NCBI GenBank assembly: GCA_965219165.1 | Contig: CBDCMW010000002.1 | Location: 3,678,419-3,742,418, forward strand | Direction of reading: 5' to 3' | DNA: 64,000 nt | From: Aldehydirespirator sp965219165 | GTDB lineage: Bacteria; Actinomycetota; Acidimicrobiia; Acidimicrobiales; Aldehydirespiratoraceae | Shown here: positions 25,218 through 33,586 of the stretch, one piece after another | Layout of the letters: each line of letters opens with the position of its first letter | Numbering within the stretch: the first letter of the stretch is position 1 | Position numbers and translations under genes: made by a program | Notes under the pieces: generated by a model | Told to the model about the DNA's origin: nothing | Databases searched by the model: none | What the model saw: only the letters and a program-made list of their open reading frames with translations

Positions 25218-27206
25218 TCAGTTCACGATGGTGACGCCCGCGACGGCCATCTCCTCCAAGGCGGCCGCAGACGTGTCGGAGGAGACACCGGCGCAGTGTC
25301 CGACCAGCACCGACGTCTCGAAGCCGGCCGCGGCCGCGTCCACCGCAGTGGCCCGCACGCAGTAGTCGGTGGCTATGCCCACAACATCGACGGCCTCGAC
25401 ACCGCGCTCGGTGAGCCAGTCCCGCAGGCCCACGTCCTCGCTGGATCCCGAGACCCCCTCGAAGCTGCTGTAGCCGCTGCTGTACTGGCCCTTGAGGAAC
25501 ACCTCGTCCAGCGCCACCTGCAGTCGGGGCGAGAACGCCGCGCCCTGTGTGCCCGCCGCGCAGTGCAGCGGCCACGACGTCACAAAGTCGGGGTTGGTGC
25601 CCGGCGCGGCGAAGTGCTCGCCGGGGTCGATGTGCCAGTCCTTGGACGCGACGACATAGCCGTAGCGGCCTCCGGCCCGGTCAAGGCCGACAAGGCCGGT
25701 GATGGAGTTGGCCACTGCGTGCCCGCCCTCCACGGCCAGCGTGCCGCCCTCACAGAAGTCGTTCTGCACGTCGACGATGATCAGAGCCTTCTGCATCCCA
25801 GAACCCCCTTGGTCAGCTTGAAGGGCGCCGTGGCTCTGCGCTGCCTGCCCTTCCGCTCCGTTCGAAGATTCTGTCGCGGCGGGCGCCTCCATGCCCACCC
25901 ATTCGGTGGGAATGGCCGGGGAGCGGCGGGGGTGCGGAACCCGGTCCTCGGGTCGCAGACCCTGGCGACGCTCCGCGCAACGGCGGCGGGCCGCCGCGGG
26001 ATCGTCTCGCCAAGCCCGCTCACCGCCGGCCATCAGCACGACTTGGGGGTCGTGACCGCCTGCTGGCCCGGTCCCGCCCGCCGGCGACAGCACCTCCGCC
26101 TTCCAGTAGCCGTCGGCGTCGACGGTGCGATGCACCTGCTTGCGGCCGCCTACGGTGGTCTTGCCCGGCGAGAGTTTGCCCACCGCCCGCAGGGGTGCGC
26201 CGGCGCCGGCGCCATCCGCGATGGCCACAAGCTTGTACACCACCGACGCGGTGGGATGGCCCGAGCCGGTGACCAGGCTCGTACCCACCAGATAGGCGTC
26301 GATGGGCGCGGCCGCGTCCTCCAGCTCGGCCACCCGGAACTCGTCGAGGTCCCCGGAGGCCACGATGCGGCAGTTCCTCGCGCCGAGCAAGTCGAGCAGG
26401 GCCCGGGCCCGGATGCTGGCCGCCAGCAGGTTGCCGCTGTCGATGCGCACCGCGCCGATGTCGCGCCCCACCACCTCCACAGCTCGGCGAATGCCCTCAA
26501 GCACGTCAAAGGTGTCGACCAGGTAGGTGGAACCAGTGCCGAGGGCATCGCGCTGAGCCCTGAACGCGGTGTGCTCGTCGGAGTGGGCCAGCACGAAGGC
26601 GTGGGCGGTTGTGCCCCCGGTGGGGATGCCGTAGCGCCGGCCCGCCTCCAGATTGGAGGTGGTGTCGAAGCCGCCGATGTGGGCGGCCCGGGCCGCGGCC
26701 ACGGCAGCATCGGGGTCCGTGCGGCGGCTGCCGCCCTCGATGAGCAGACGACCGTCGGCCACGTCTCGCACCCGGGCCGCCGCCGATGCGACCGGACAGT
26801 CGTGGTTGATGATCGACAGCACCACCGTCTCGAGGACGACGCACTCGGCGAAGCCGCCCTCGACGGTGAGCACCGGAGAGTAGGGGAAGAACAGTTCACC
26901 GTCGGGGTAGCCGGTCACATCGCCGCTGAAGCGGTACGAGCGCAGCCATTCGACCACGTCGGGGGCTGACACGACGCCCGCGCCGACGAGATGGTCAACG
27001 GTCTCGTCGTCGAAGCGGAAGCGCTCGATGGCATCGATTATCCGGTCCGCTCCGGCCATCACGCCGCAGGCCCGGCCTGCCGGCAGCCGTCGGGCGAACG
27101 CCTCGAACACAGCCCGGCGCTCGGCGATCCCCGACTGAAGGGCCGAGGCCACCATCGTTATCTCGTAGTGGTCGGTCTTCAGGGCGACGGAGGCGCCTCG
27201 GTCCAC
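25218..27206 (-). CDS. pncB-pncA: Nicotinate phosphoribosyltransferase-nicotinamidase fusion
   Basis: One 662-aa frame. Residues 1-440 are nicotinate phosphoribosyltransferase (LKTDHYEITMVASALQSGIA, GTTAHAFVLAHSDEHTAF, VRIDSGNL and GKLSPGKTT). After a linker of about 30 Ala/Gly/Gln-rich residues, 471-662 form nicotinamidase: Asp479 in IIVDVQNDF, metal site SKDWHIDPGEHF, Lys572 and nucleophile Cys616 in GIATDYCVRAT. Together they would turn nicotinamide to nicotinate to nicotinate mononucleotide (NAD salvage). ATG at residue 471 (25796) has an AGGGGG site upstream, so a free nicotinamidase may also be made. The start may be ATG 27206. Confidence 0.9.
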   Translation of the reverse strand: MDRGASVALKTDHYEITMVASALQSGIAERRAVFEAFARRLPAGRACGVMAGADRIIDAIERFRFDDETVDHLVGAGVVSAPDVVEWLRSYRFSGDVTGYPDGELFFPYSPVLTVEGGFAECVVLETVVLSIINHDCPVASAAARVRDVADGRLLIEGGSRRTDPDAAVAAARAAHIGGFDTTSNLEAGRRYGIPTGGTTAHAFVLAHSDEHTAFRAQRDALGTGSTYLVDTFDVLEGIRRAVEVVGRDIGAVRIDSGNLLAASIRARALLDLLGARNCRIVASGDLDEFRVAELEDAAAPIDAYLVGTSLVTGSGHPTASVVYKLVAIADGAGAGAPLRAVGKLSPGKTTVGGRKQVHRTVDADGYWKAEVLSPAGGTGPAGGHDPQVVLMAGGERAWRDDPAAARRRCAERRQGLRPEDRVPHPRRSPAIPTEWVGMEAPAATESSNGAEGQAAQSHGALQADQGGSGMQKALIIVDVQNDFCEGGTLAVEGGHAVANSITGLVGLDRAGGRYGYVVASKDWHIDPGEHFAAPGTNPDFVTSWPLHCAAGTQGAAFSPRLQVALDEVFLKGQYSSGYSSFEGVSGSSEDVGLRDWLTERGVEAVDVVGIATDYCVRATAVDAAAAGFETSVLVGHCAGVSSDTSAAALEEMAVAGVTIVN

Positions 27207-27366
27207 GTCATGAACGCTACCGCTGCGCCGGTTCGTAGGCTCCCGAAGTACCGCGTGCGGCTACCGGTCACCATGCGACTCTGTGCAGAAACGCCGCTCT
27301 GAGCGGCGAGACTGCGCAAGTTTCGTGGAGAGAACGGACACGCCGCAACCTCCGAAGGACCAGACG

Positions 27367-29454
27367 ATGGCCAGCCCGTTCCATGTGATGCACTCCGTCT
27401 CGGCCGACCGCTCCGAGCTCGCCGGCAAGACGATCACCGCCGACACCCGGCGCCGGGTGTGGGCCTTCGCCCGTCCCTACCGCTCTGCCATCGTCGCCTT
27501 CGTCGTCACGGTCATCGCGGCCACATTCCTCGGGCTGCTGCCTCCGCTGGTGATCCGGGAGATCTTCGACTCGGCCATCGCGGAGGGCGACAGCGGCTAC
27601 CTGAACCTGCTGTTCGCGGTGCTGATCGCCACTGCCGTGGGCGAGGCGCTGCTGTCGCTGGTGGAGCGCAGGCTCAGCTCCGGCATCGGCGAGAGCCTGA
27701 TCTTCGACCTGCGACTGCGACTGTTCGACCACGTGCAGCGCATGCCGCTGGCGTTCTTCACCCGCACCCAGACCGGCACCCTGGTGAGCAGGCTCAACAA
27801 CGACGTGATCGGCGCCCAGCGGGCCTTCACGGGCACACTCGGCGCGGTGGTCGCCAACATCATCACGCTGGCCGGGACGCTCATCGCCATGTTCGTGCTG
27901 GAGTGGCGGCTCACCCTGCTCGCGGTGGTGATCCTGCCGGTGTTCGTGTTGCCGGCCCGGCGGGTGGGCCGGGGCCTGCAGGCCATCACCCGCGAGGGCA
28001 TGAACCTCAACGCCTCGATGAACAACACGATGACCGAGCGGTTCAACGTGGCCGGAGCACTGCTGGTGAAGCTGTTCGGCCGCCATGACGACGAGGCCGC
28101 CGACTTCTCCGATCGGGCCGGGCGGGTGCGCGACATCGGGGTCCGCAGCGCCATGTACTCGCGGGTGTTCCTCATCGCCCTGACCCTCGTGGGGGCGGTC
28201 GGAACGGCCATGGTCTACTGGCTGGGCGGCCATCTCGCCATCGACGGCGCCCTCACGGCGGGCACGCTGGTGGCGCTGGGCCTGTACACGGTGCGGATAT
28301 ACGTGCCTCTGACGAGCCTGTCCAACGCCCGGGTCGACGTGATGACGGCGTTCGTGAGCTTCGAGCGGGTCTTCGAGGTGCTCGACACCCCCAATCCGAT
28401 CAATGACAGCCCCGACGCCGACGACCTGCAGCAGCCGGCGGGCCGGGTCGAGTTCCGGGGCGTGAGCTTCCGGTACCCGTCGGCGGACGACACGCCCGCG
28501 TCGCTCGGCATCGAGGCCTCCGCGGGGCCGGACGGGAGCGAAAGGGCACCAGCCGACCACGAACACACCGGGGACATGACCGGGGGCGTCCTGCCCGAGG
28601 TGCTGTCCGGCGTCGACTTGGACATCGCGCCGGGCCAGATGGTGGCGGTGGTGGGACCGTCGGGATCGGGCAAGACCACGCTCGTGTCGCTGGTGCCGCG
28701 GCTCTATGACGTGACCGCGGGCGCGGTGCTGGTCGACGGCGCCGATGTGCGCCGCCTCACGCAGGGGTCGCTGCGGGCCGCCATCGGCACAGTCACGCAG
28801 GATCCGCACCTGTTCCACGACACCGTGGCCGCCAACCTGCGATACGCCCGCCCGAGCGCGTCGGACGACGAGATGGCGGAGGTGTGCCGGGCCGCCCGCA
28901 TCCATCACGTGATCGATGCCCTGCCGGACGGTTACCGAACCGTGGTGGGAGAGCGCGGCTACCGGCTGTCGGGAGGCGAGAAGCAGCGTCTCGCCATCGC
29001 CCGGATGCTGTTGAAGGATCCTGCCATCGTCATCCTCGACGAGGCCACGTCGCACCTCGACACCGAGAACGAGGCCCAGGTGCAGGAGGCCCTCGACGAT
29101 GCGCTGCGGGGTCGCACGTCGCTGGTGATCGCGCACCGGCTGTCGACTGTGGTGGACGCGGACGTGATCGTGGTGCTCGACGAGGGGCGGATCGTCGAGT
29201 CGGGCACGCACGACGAGCTGCGCCACGCCGGGGGCCTGTACGCAGAGCTGTACGAGGGTCTGGTGCGGGCCGAAGCGGCCGAGCGGCCGACACACCGGAG
29301 CGAGCCGCGACACCGGAGCAGGCCGACACACCCGAGCGAGCCGACACACCGGAGCAGGCCGCATCGTGACCGACCTCACCGCCGGAGACCAGACCCTGAC
29401 GGTGGGCGAGTTGGCCCAGGTGCTTCGCTGGACTCTGGACGAGGCCTTCCCTAG
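27367..29454 (+). CDS. ABC exporter, fused membrane and ATPase domains
   Basis: About 695 aa from ATG 27367; the frame is open to 27283. An ABC-B-type half transporter: six helices in residues 30-320 (for example FVVTVIAATFLGLLPPLVIR and GALTAGTLVALGLYTV). The nucleotide-binding domain follows, with Walker A GPSGSGKTT near 429, signature LSGGEKQRLAIAR near 535 and DEATSHLD. An unusual insert of about 40 residues (SADDTPASLGIEASAGPDGS...) separates the first two strands of the ATPase domain. The C-terminal tail is Arg/His/Pro-rich (RPTHRSEP...) and overlaps xseA by 89 bases; another frame there gives cleaner repeats and ends at GTGA. Homodimeric multidrug or lipid exporter is likely. Confidence 0.88.
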   Translation: MASPFHVMHSVSADRSELAGKTITADTRRRVWAFARPYRSAIVAFVVTVIAATFLGLLPPLVIREIFDSAIAEGDSGYLNLLFAVLIATAVGEALLSLVERRLSSGIGESLIFDLRLRLFDHVQRMPLAFFTRTQTGTLVSRLNNDVIGAQRAFTGTLGAVVANIITLAGTLIAMFVLEWRLTLLAVVILPVFVLPARRVGRGLQAITREGMNLNASMNNTMTERFNVAGALLVKLFGRHDDEAADFSDRAGRVRDIGVRSAMYSRVFLIALTLVGAVGTAMVYWLGGHLAIDGALTAGTLVALGLYTVRIYVPLTSLSNARVDVMTAFVSFERVFEVLDTPNPINDSPDADDLQQPAGRVEFRGVSFRYPSADDTPASLGIEASAGPDGSERAPADHEHTGDMTGGVLPEVLSGVDLDIAPGQMVAVVGPSGSGKTTLVSLVPRLYDVTAGAVLVDGADVRRLTQGSLRAAIGTVTQDPHLFHDTVAANLRYARPSASDDEMAEVCRAARIHHVIDALPDGYRTVVGERGYRLSGGEKQRLAIARMLLKDPAIVILDEATSHLDTENEAQVQEALDDALRGRTSLVIAHRLSTVVDADVIVVLDEGRIVESGTHDELRHAGGLYAELYEGLVRAEAAERPTHRSEPRHRSRPTHPSEPTHRSRPHRDRPHRRRPDPDGGRVGPGASLDSGRGLP
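29289..29360 (+). repeat. Four 18-bp repeats at the ABC exporter/xseA junction
   Basis: Units start at 29289, 29307, 29325 and 29343. In the frame ending at 29369 they read DTPERA, ATPEQA, DTPERA, DTPEQA. In the frame of the ABC exporter they read as Arg/His/Pro-rich sequence. The acidic reading ends in TGA overlapping the xseA GTG, which looks like the older gene end. Confidence 0.75.
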
Positions 29455-30787
29455 TGGCGTCTGGGTGGCCGGGGAGATCGACAGCCTCAGCCGGGCCCGC
29501 AGCGGCCACGTGTACTTCGACCTGGTCGAGCGCCCTGAGCACGCCGAGCCCGGCGCGCCGCCCGAAGCCTCGGTGAGCGTCGTGTTGTTCCGCGACGACA
29601 AGGAGCGGGTCAACACGACGATCAGGCGGCACGGCAACGCCATCCGCATGGCCGACGGGCTGAGGGTGCGCATCCAGGGGATGCTCGACTTCTACCCGCG
29701 GCGCGGGCAGCTCCAGTTGCGGATGACCGCCATCGACCCTACCCACACGCTGGGTGCTCTCGCCGCGGACCGTGAGGCCCTGCTGCGAGTCCTCGCGGCC
29801 GAGGGGGCGCTGCGCCGCAACGCCGGCACCATTCTCTCGCCGGTTCCGCTGCGGGTGGGTGTGGTGACGTCGATGGGTAGCGCCGCCCACGCCGACATGT
29901 TGCGGGTGCTGGACGGCATCGGCTTCGCGTTCCAGGTGTTCGAGGTCGACACGCCGGTTCAGGGCACCGACGCCCCCGAGGCCATCGCGGCCGCGACCAG
30001 AGCCGCGGTCGGCGCTGGGGTCGATGTGGTGGTGCTGGCCCGCGGGGGCGGCAGCCGCACCGACCTGGTCGCCTTCGACCATGAGCTGGTGGCCCGAGCC
30101 GTCGCCTCGTGCGAGCGTCCGGTGTTCACCGGCATAGGCCATGAGACGGACCGCAGCGTGGCCGACGAGACGGCCCACACCGCCTGCTCCACGCCTACGG
30201 CCGCGGCGGAGGCCGTCGTCCAGCTGGTCGAGGACTGGCTGAAGACGCTCGACGGCGCAGGCCGGTCGATCGCGGTTCGGGGTCGCCGAGCCCTGGCCGC
30301 GGCCGAGCACCGAACCGACAAAGCCGCCGCCGACACGGCCCAACAAGCACGGGCCGCGTCGCGGCGGGCCGGGCGCAACCTCGAGGCCGCGGGCCAGCGG
30401 CTCACCCACACGGGACGGGCCGCCACCGCGCGCGCCGGGCGCAGGATGGCCGCAGTCACCTACCGGCTCGCCCAGGCCGGACCCGCAGCCGAGAGGAGGG
30501 GCAGGAGCCGCCTCGACCGGGCCTCGGCCCGGCTGTCGGTGGCGGGCCGTCACGAGATCCGCCACGCCCAGCGGCACCTGGACGCCGTCGCCACCAGAGT
30601 GCGGGCCCTCGACCCGGCCCTGATCCTGCGACGGGGATGGTCGATGACCCGCCGTGACGACGGGATGCTGGTGCGCTCGGTGCGAGATGCGTCGCCCGGC
30701 GACGGCATCGTCACCCATCTGGCCGACGGCGCGCTGGAGAGTACGATCCGTGCTCGGCGCGGCAGCAGCGAGGACCCAAACCGATGA
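29366..30787 (+). CDS. xseA: Exodeoxyribonuclease VII large subunit
   Basis: 473-aa catalytic subunit of exonuclease VII, which degrades single-stranded DNA. GTG 29366 begins MTDLTAGDQTLTVGELAQVL. An OB-fold (about 12-115, VWVAGEIDSLSRARSGHVYF) is followed by the catalytic domain (PLRVGVVTSMGSAAHADMLR, VVLARGGGSRTDLVAFD and SCERPVFTGIGHETDRSVAD) and a long Ala/Arg-rich coiled coil (about 275-405). The tail ends with LILRRGWSMTRRDDG. Its stop overlaps xseB as ATGA at 30784-30787. Confidence 0.94.
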   Translation: MTDLTAGDQTLTVGELAQVLRWTLDEAFPSGVWVAGEIDSLSRARSGHVYFDLVERPEHAEPGAPPEASVSVVLFRDDKERVNTTIRRHGNAIRMADGLRVRIQGMLDFYPRRGQLQLRMTAIDPTHTLGALAADREALLRVLAAEGALRRNAGTILSPVPLRVGVVTSMGSAAHADMLRVLDGIGFAFQVFEVDTPVQGTDAPEAIAAATRAAVGAGVDVVVLARGGGSRTDLVAFDHELVARAVASCERPVFTGIGHETDRSVADETAHTACSTPTAAAEAVVQLVEDWLKTLDGAGRSIAVRGRRALAAAEHRTDKAAADTAQQARAASRRAGRNLEAAGQRLTHTGRAATARAGRRMAAVTYRLAQAGPAAERRGRSRLDRASARLSVAGRHEIRHAQRHLDAVATRVRALDPALILRRGWSMTRRDDGMLVRSVRDASPGDGIVTHLADGALESTIRARRGSSEDPNR

Positions 30788-31047
30788 GCACCGGCAAGCC
30801 CCCCATCACCGGCCCCAGCGACACCTCCGGCCCCGGCGACGCCGACGAGCCTGGCTATGCGGCGGCAATGGCCGAACTCGAGCAGATCCTGGAGGAACTC
30901 GAAGGCGAGGATCCCGACGTCGACGTCCTGGCGAATCGGGTCGAGCGGGCGGCAACGCTGATAGAGATCTGCCGCCGCCGGATCACCAACGCCGGCATCC
31001 AAGTCGAAAGAGTCGTCGCCGCGCTCGACACTGACGCCGCGACATGA
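30784..31047 (+). CDS. xseB: Exodeoxyribonuclease VII small subunit
   Basis: 87-aa small subunit, translationally coupled to xseA (ATGA overlap). Core residues 24-75 (GYAAAMAELEQILEELEGED, VDVLANRVERAATLIEICRRR) form the two-helix hairpin of XseB; the first 20 residues are a Pro/Gly-rich extension. The last eight codons lie in the first unit of a 35-bp tandem repeat. Its TGA overlaps an ATG (31044) that opens a 12-codon mini-ORF rather than the next gene. Confidence 0.9.
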   Translation: MSTGKPPITGPSDTSGPGDADEPGYAAAMAELEQILEELEGEDPDVDVLANRVERAATLIEICRRRITNAGIQVERVVAALDTDAAT

Positions 31048-31126
31048 CCGTTCCCACGCTCGAATCTGACACCGCGACATGACCGTTCCCACGCTCGAAT
31101 CTGACGCCGCGACATGACCGTTCCCA
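31033..31126 (+). repeat. Three 35-bp repeats forming two ATGA-linked mini-ORFs between xseB and the prenyl synthase
   Basis: Units start at 31033, 31068 and 31103 (the third is partial). Each contains GACATGACCGTTCCCA. ATG 31044 overlaps the xseB TGA and reads MTVPTLESDTAT, stopping at 31082. ATG 31079 overlaps that stop and reads MTVPTLESDAAT, stopping at 31117. ATG 31114 overlaps that stop and is the start of the prenyl synthase (MTVPIQEP). A period of 35 (2 modulo 3) is what keeps each ATGA joint working. Confidence 0.85.
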
Positions 31127-32181
31127 TCCAGGAGCCGGTAGCTCCCCCCGCAGAACTCAAGGCGATCGCGGCCAGGGTGCAGGCCCGCCTCGCTGAGATT
31201 CTCGCAGCTGAGCGCCGCCAGTGGGCCGCGTTGGATCCGAGCCTCGACGAGCCGCTCGGCGACCTGGCCGACATGATCCTCGGCGGGGGCAAGCGCATCC
31301 GGCCCGCCTACTGCCACTGGGGATGGCTGCTCGGCGGCGGGGACCCCGACGGCGACGGTGCGCTCGACGGCGGCTGCGCCCTGGAGATCCTCCACGCCTT
31401 CGCGCTGGCTCACGACGACGTGATGGACGCCTCCCCCACCCGGCGGGGTGCGCCCACGGTGTGGCGCAAGTTCGTGCAGCGCCACCGCGACAGGGGCTGG
31501 CGCGGCGAGGATCGGCGCTTCGGAGAGGCGGCCGCAGTGCTGGTGGGCGACATGGCCATGGTGCTCGCCGACCGCACGCTGGGGCGGGTGTCCCCCGAGA
31601 CCCGCGCGGTGTGGGACGGTCTGCGCACCGAGCTGAACATGGGCCAGTACCTGGATGTGATCGGCTCGGCCCGCGGGAGCGCCACTGCGGACGAGGCCCG
31701 AAAGATCATTGAGCACAAGACCGCCCGCTACACGGTGGTGCGACCGTTGCAGCTCGGCGCGGCCCTCGCCGGACGGGCCGATCTGGCCGAGCCGCTGGCC
31801 CGCCACGGGCGTCCCGTCGGGATGGCGTTCCAGCTACGAGACGATGTTCTGGGCGCGTTCGGAGACCCAGCCCACACGGGCAAACCGGTCGGCGACGACC
31901 TGCGGGAGGGAAAGCCCACGCTGCTGATGGCCATGGCGAGGGCAGCCGCCACCCCGTCCCAGCTAGAGGTACTGGACTCAGCCGGCTCCGAGATGGACGA
32001 CGAGACGGTGGCTGCGGTCCAGCAGGTGATAGTCGACACGGATGCCCTCTCCAGCCTCGAGAACGAAATCGCGGAGCTGCTCAAGGAAGCCCTCGACGCG
32101 CTCGAAGCACTGCCCGACGTGCCCGCCGCCAGGGAGGCACTAGCGGCCGCCGCCCGCTTCGTAGCGCTTCGCCACGCGTAG
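31114..32181 (+). CDS. Polyprenyl diphosphate synthase (geranylgeranyl type)
   Basis: 355-aa class I isoprenyl chain-elongating enzyme that condenses isopentenyl diphosphate with allylic diphosphates. First Asp-rich motif DDVMD at residues 101-105 (LAHDDVMDASPTRRG), second motif DDVLGAFGD at 243-251, GGKRIRPAY near 58 and GKPVGDDLREGKPTLL. Large residues upstream of the first motif (FALAH) fit C15-C20 products, but product length is inference. Likely role: precursors for menaquinone, carotenoid or lipid synthesis. ATG 31114 is the last of three ATG copies in the repeat. Confidence 0.9.
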   Translation: MTVPIQEPVAPPAELKAIAARVQARLAEILAAERRQWAALDPSLDEPLGDLADMILGGGKRIRPAYCHWGWLLGGGDPDGDGALDGGCALEILHAFALAHDDVMDASPTRRGAPTVWRKFVQRHRDRGWRGEDRRFGEAAAVLVGDMAMVLADRTLGRVSPETRAVWDGLRTELNMGQYLDVIGSARGSATADEARKIIEHKTARYTVVRPLQLGAALAGRADLAEPLARHGRPVGMAFQLRDDVLGAFGDPAHTGKPVGDDLREGKPTLLMAMARAAATPSQLEVLDSAGSEMDDETVAAVQQVIVDTDALSSLENEIAELLKEALDALEALPDVPAAREALAAAARFVALRHA

Positions 32182-32307
32182 AGAGGCCGGTCGGGGGACC
32201 CGATGGCCCTGGGTGCGTTTCGCCTCCCGAACGGCTGCTGATGGGGCCGGAGACACAACTCGATTACTAACGTAATGCTAGGGTAGTAACCGTCGCCGAA
32301 CCCATGC

Positions 32308-32331
32308 TTTAGATTATCATGATAATCTAAA
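32308..32331. promoter_or_regulatory. 24-bp perfect palindrome before the DUF4143 ATPase gene
   Basis: The half-site TTTAGATTATCA is followed directly by its exact reverse complement TGATAATCTAAA. The palindrome ends four bases before ATG 32336, overlapping the position of AAGAGG, the ribosome site. A protein bound here, or the folded RNA, would block translation or transcription of the downstream gene. The context is AT-rich against a GC-rich genome. It is probably an autoregulatory operator; no known consensus is claimed. Confidence 0.7.
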
Positions 32332-32335
32332 GAGG

Positions 32336-33490
32336 ATGTTTCAACGGTTGCTGTCTCTGCCAGAGCCCGGGACGGAGACCTTCTTCTTGTGGGGGCCGCG
32401 GCAGGCAGGCAAGAGCACTCTGCTCAGGCAGCGGTACCCCGACGGCGTGTGGGTCGATCTGCTCAAAGCGGACGAGTTCCGCCGCTACGTCGCCCGTCCC
32501 GAGCTGCTGCGCGAGGAACTCGAGGCGGCGGGTCCCGAGAGGTCCCGCCAAGTGGTCATCGACGAGATCCAGAAGGTCCCCGCTCTGCTCGACGAGGTCC
32601 ACTGGCTGATCGAGAACCGCGGGCTGCGCTTCGCTTTGTGCGGGTCGAGTGCGCGCAAGGTGAGGCGCGGCGCGGCGAACCTGCTCGGCGGGCGCGCCGT
32701 GCGCTATGAGCTGCGGGGCCTGACCGCCGGGGAGATCGGGGAGGACTTCGACCTCGACCGGGTGCTCAACTGTGGATGCCTGCCCAACGTGTACCAGTCC
32801 GACCGGCCCCGGCGCCTGCTCGACGCCTACATCGCCGACTACCTGCGCGAAGAGGTAGCCGCCGAGGGTCTGGTGCGGAACCTGCCAGCCTTCTCGGACT
32901 TCCTCGACGCGGCCGCGCTGAGCGACGGTGAGCCCGTCAACTACTCGAACATCGCCCGCGACTGCGGCGTGTCGGGGCCCACGGCCAAGGCGCACTTCGG
33001 CATCCTCGAGGACACACTGCTGGCGCGTTGGCTGCCGCGCTGGCGACGGCGCGCCAAGCGCCGCCTCGCCGGAGCTCCGAAGTTCTATTTCGAGGACGTC
33101 GGCGTCGTTAACCGCCTGGCGCGGCGCGGCGAGTTGCTGCGCGGCTCGGACCAGTACGGCAAGGCGTTCGAGAACTGGATATTCCATGAGCTCTCCGCGT
33201 ATGTCGCCTACCGCGAGCTCGACGAGCATCTGACCTACTGGCGGCTCCCCAGCGGCATCGAGGTCGACTTCGTGGTCGGCGAGATGCAGCTCGCGATCGA
33301 GGCGAAAGCGACCGCCAGGATCACCAGCAGCCACCTCAAGGGCCTCCGCACCCTGGCCGAGGAGCATCCCGGCGCGGGCCGCAGGGTCGTGGTCTGCCTC
33401 GAACCCCGCCCCCGGCGAACCGACGACGGCATCGACATCATCGGCGCGACCGACTTCGCCCGGCGCCTCTGGCAGGACGACCTCGTGTAA
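32336..33490 (+). CDS. AAA-type ATPase with DUF4143 domain
   Basis: 384-aa protein of the widespread AAA_14/DUF4143 family, whose biological role is poorly defined. Walker A GPRQAGKST near residues 20-28, Walker B QVVIDEIQKVP, sensor-like ALCGSSARKV, and arginine-rich LRGLTAGEI. The C-terminal domain (about 200-384) includes a winged-helix part (NYSNIARDCGVSGPTAKAHF) and a nuclease-like core (GIEVDFVVGEMQLAIEAKAT), in which Asp and ExK mimic PD-(D/E)xK enzymes. ATG 32336 follows AGAGG. It stands alone behind the 24-bp palindrome; these genes move often between genomes. Confidence 0.85.
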   Translation: MFQRLLSLPEPGTETFFLWGPRQAGKSTLLRQRYPDGVWVDLLKADEFRRYVARPELLREELEAAGPERSRQVVIDEIQKVPALLDEVHWLIENRGLRFALCGSSARKVRRGAANLLGGRAVRYELRGLTAGEIGEDFDLDRVLNCGCLPNVYQSDRPRRLLDAYIADYLREEVAAEGLVRNLPAFSDFLDAAALSDGEPVNYSNIARDCGVSGPTAKAHFGILEDTLLARWLPRWRRRAKRRLAGAPKFYFEDVGVVNRLARRGELLRGSDQYGKAFENWIFHELSAYVAYRELDEHLTYWRLPSGIEVDFVVGEMQLAIEAKATARITSSHLKGLRTLAEEHPGAGRRVVVCLEPRPRRTDDGIDIIGATDFARRLWQDDLV

Positions 33491-33535
33491 CCGCCGCCCA
33501 CCGTCAGCCTCGACCCCCACGCGACGCCGCACCCC

Positions 33536-33586
33536 CATCGAATCTGCGCGGGTATTGCTTCTATACGACGCGAAACTCTTCAGATT
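33536..33586. repeat. Dispersed palindromic element, copy A
   Basis: The sequence from CATCGAATCTGCGCGGG to GAAACTCTTCAGATT matches 49142-49197. The 36-base interiors differ at only four positions (shared core CTATACGACGCGAAACTC). The terminal inverted repeats here are shorter and degraded. The element lies just after the DUF4143 gene, in an open frame with no obvious start. Confidence 0.75.

Noticed and set aside
24120..26969. 949-codon open frame on the plus strand through the dehydratase and PncB-PncA genes
   Set aside because: It reads Arg/Gly/His-rich low-complexity text in a shifted frame or antisense to well-supported enzymes. This is a usual artefact of GC-rich DNA.
27268..29673. 801-codon minus-strand frame opposite the ABC exporter
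   Set aside because: No domain or ribosome site, and composition dominated by His/Arg/Gln. The plus strand has complete ABC motifs.
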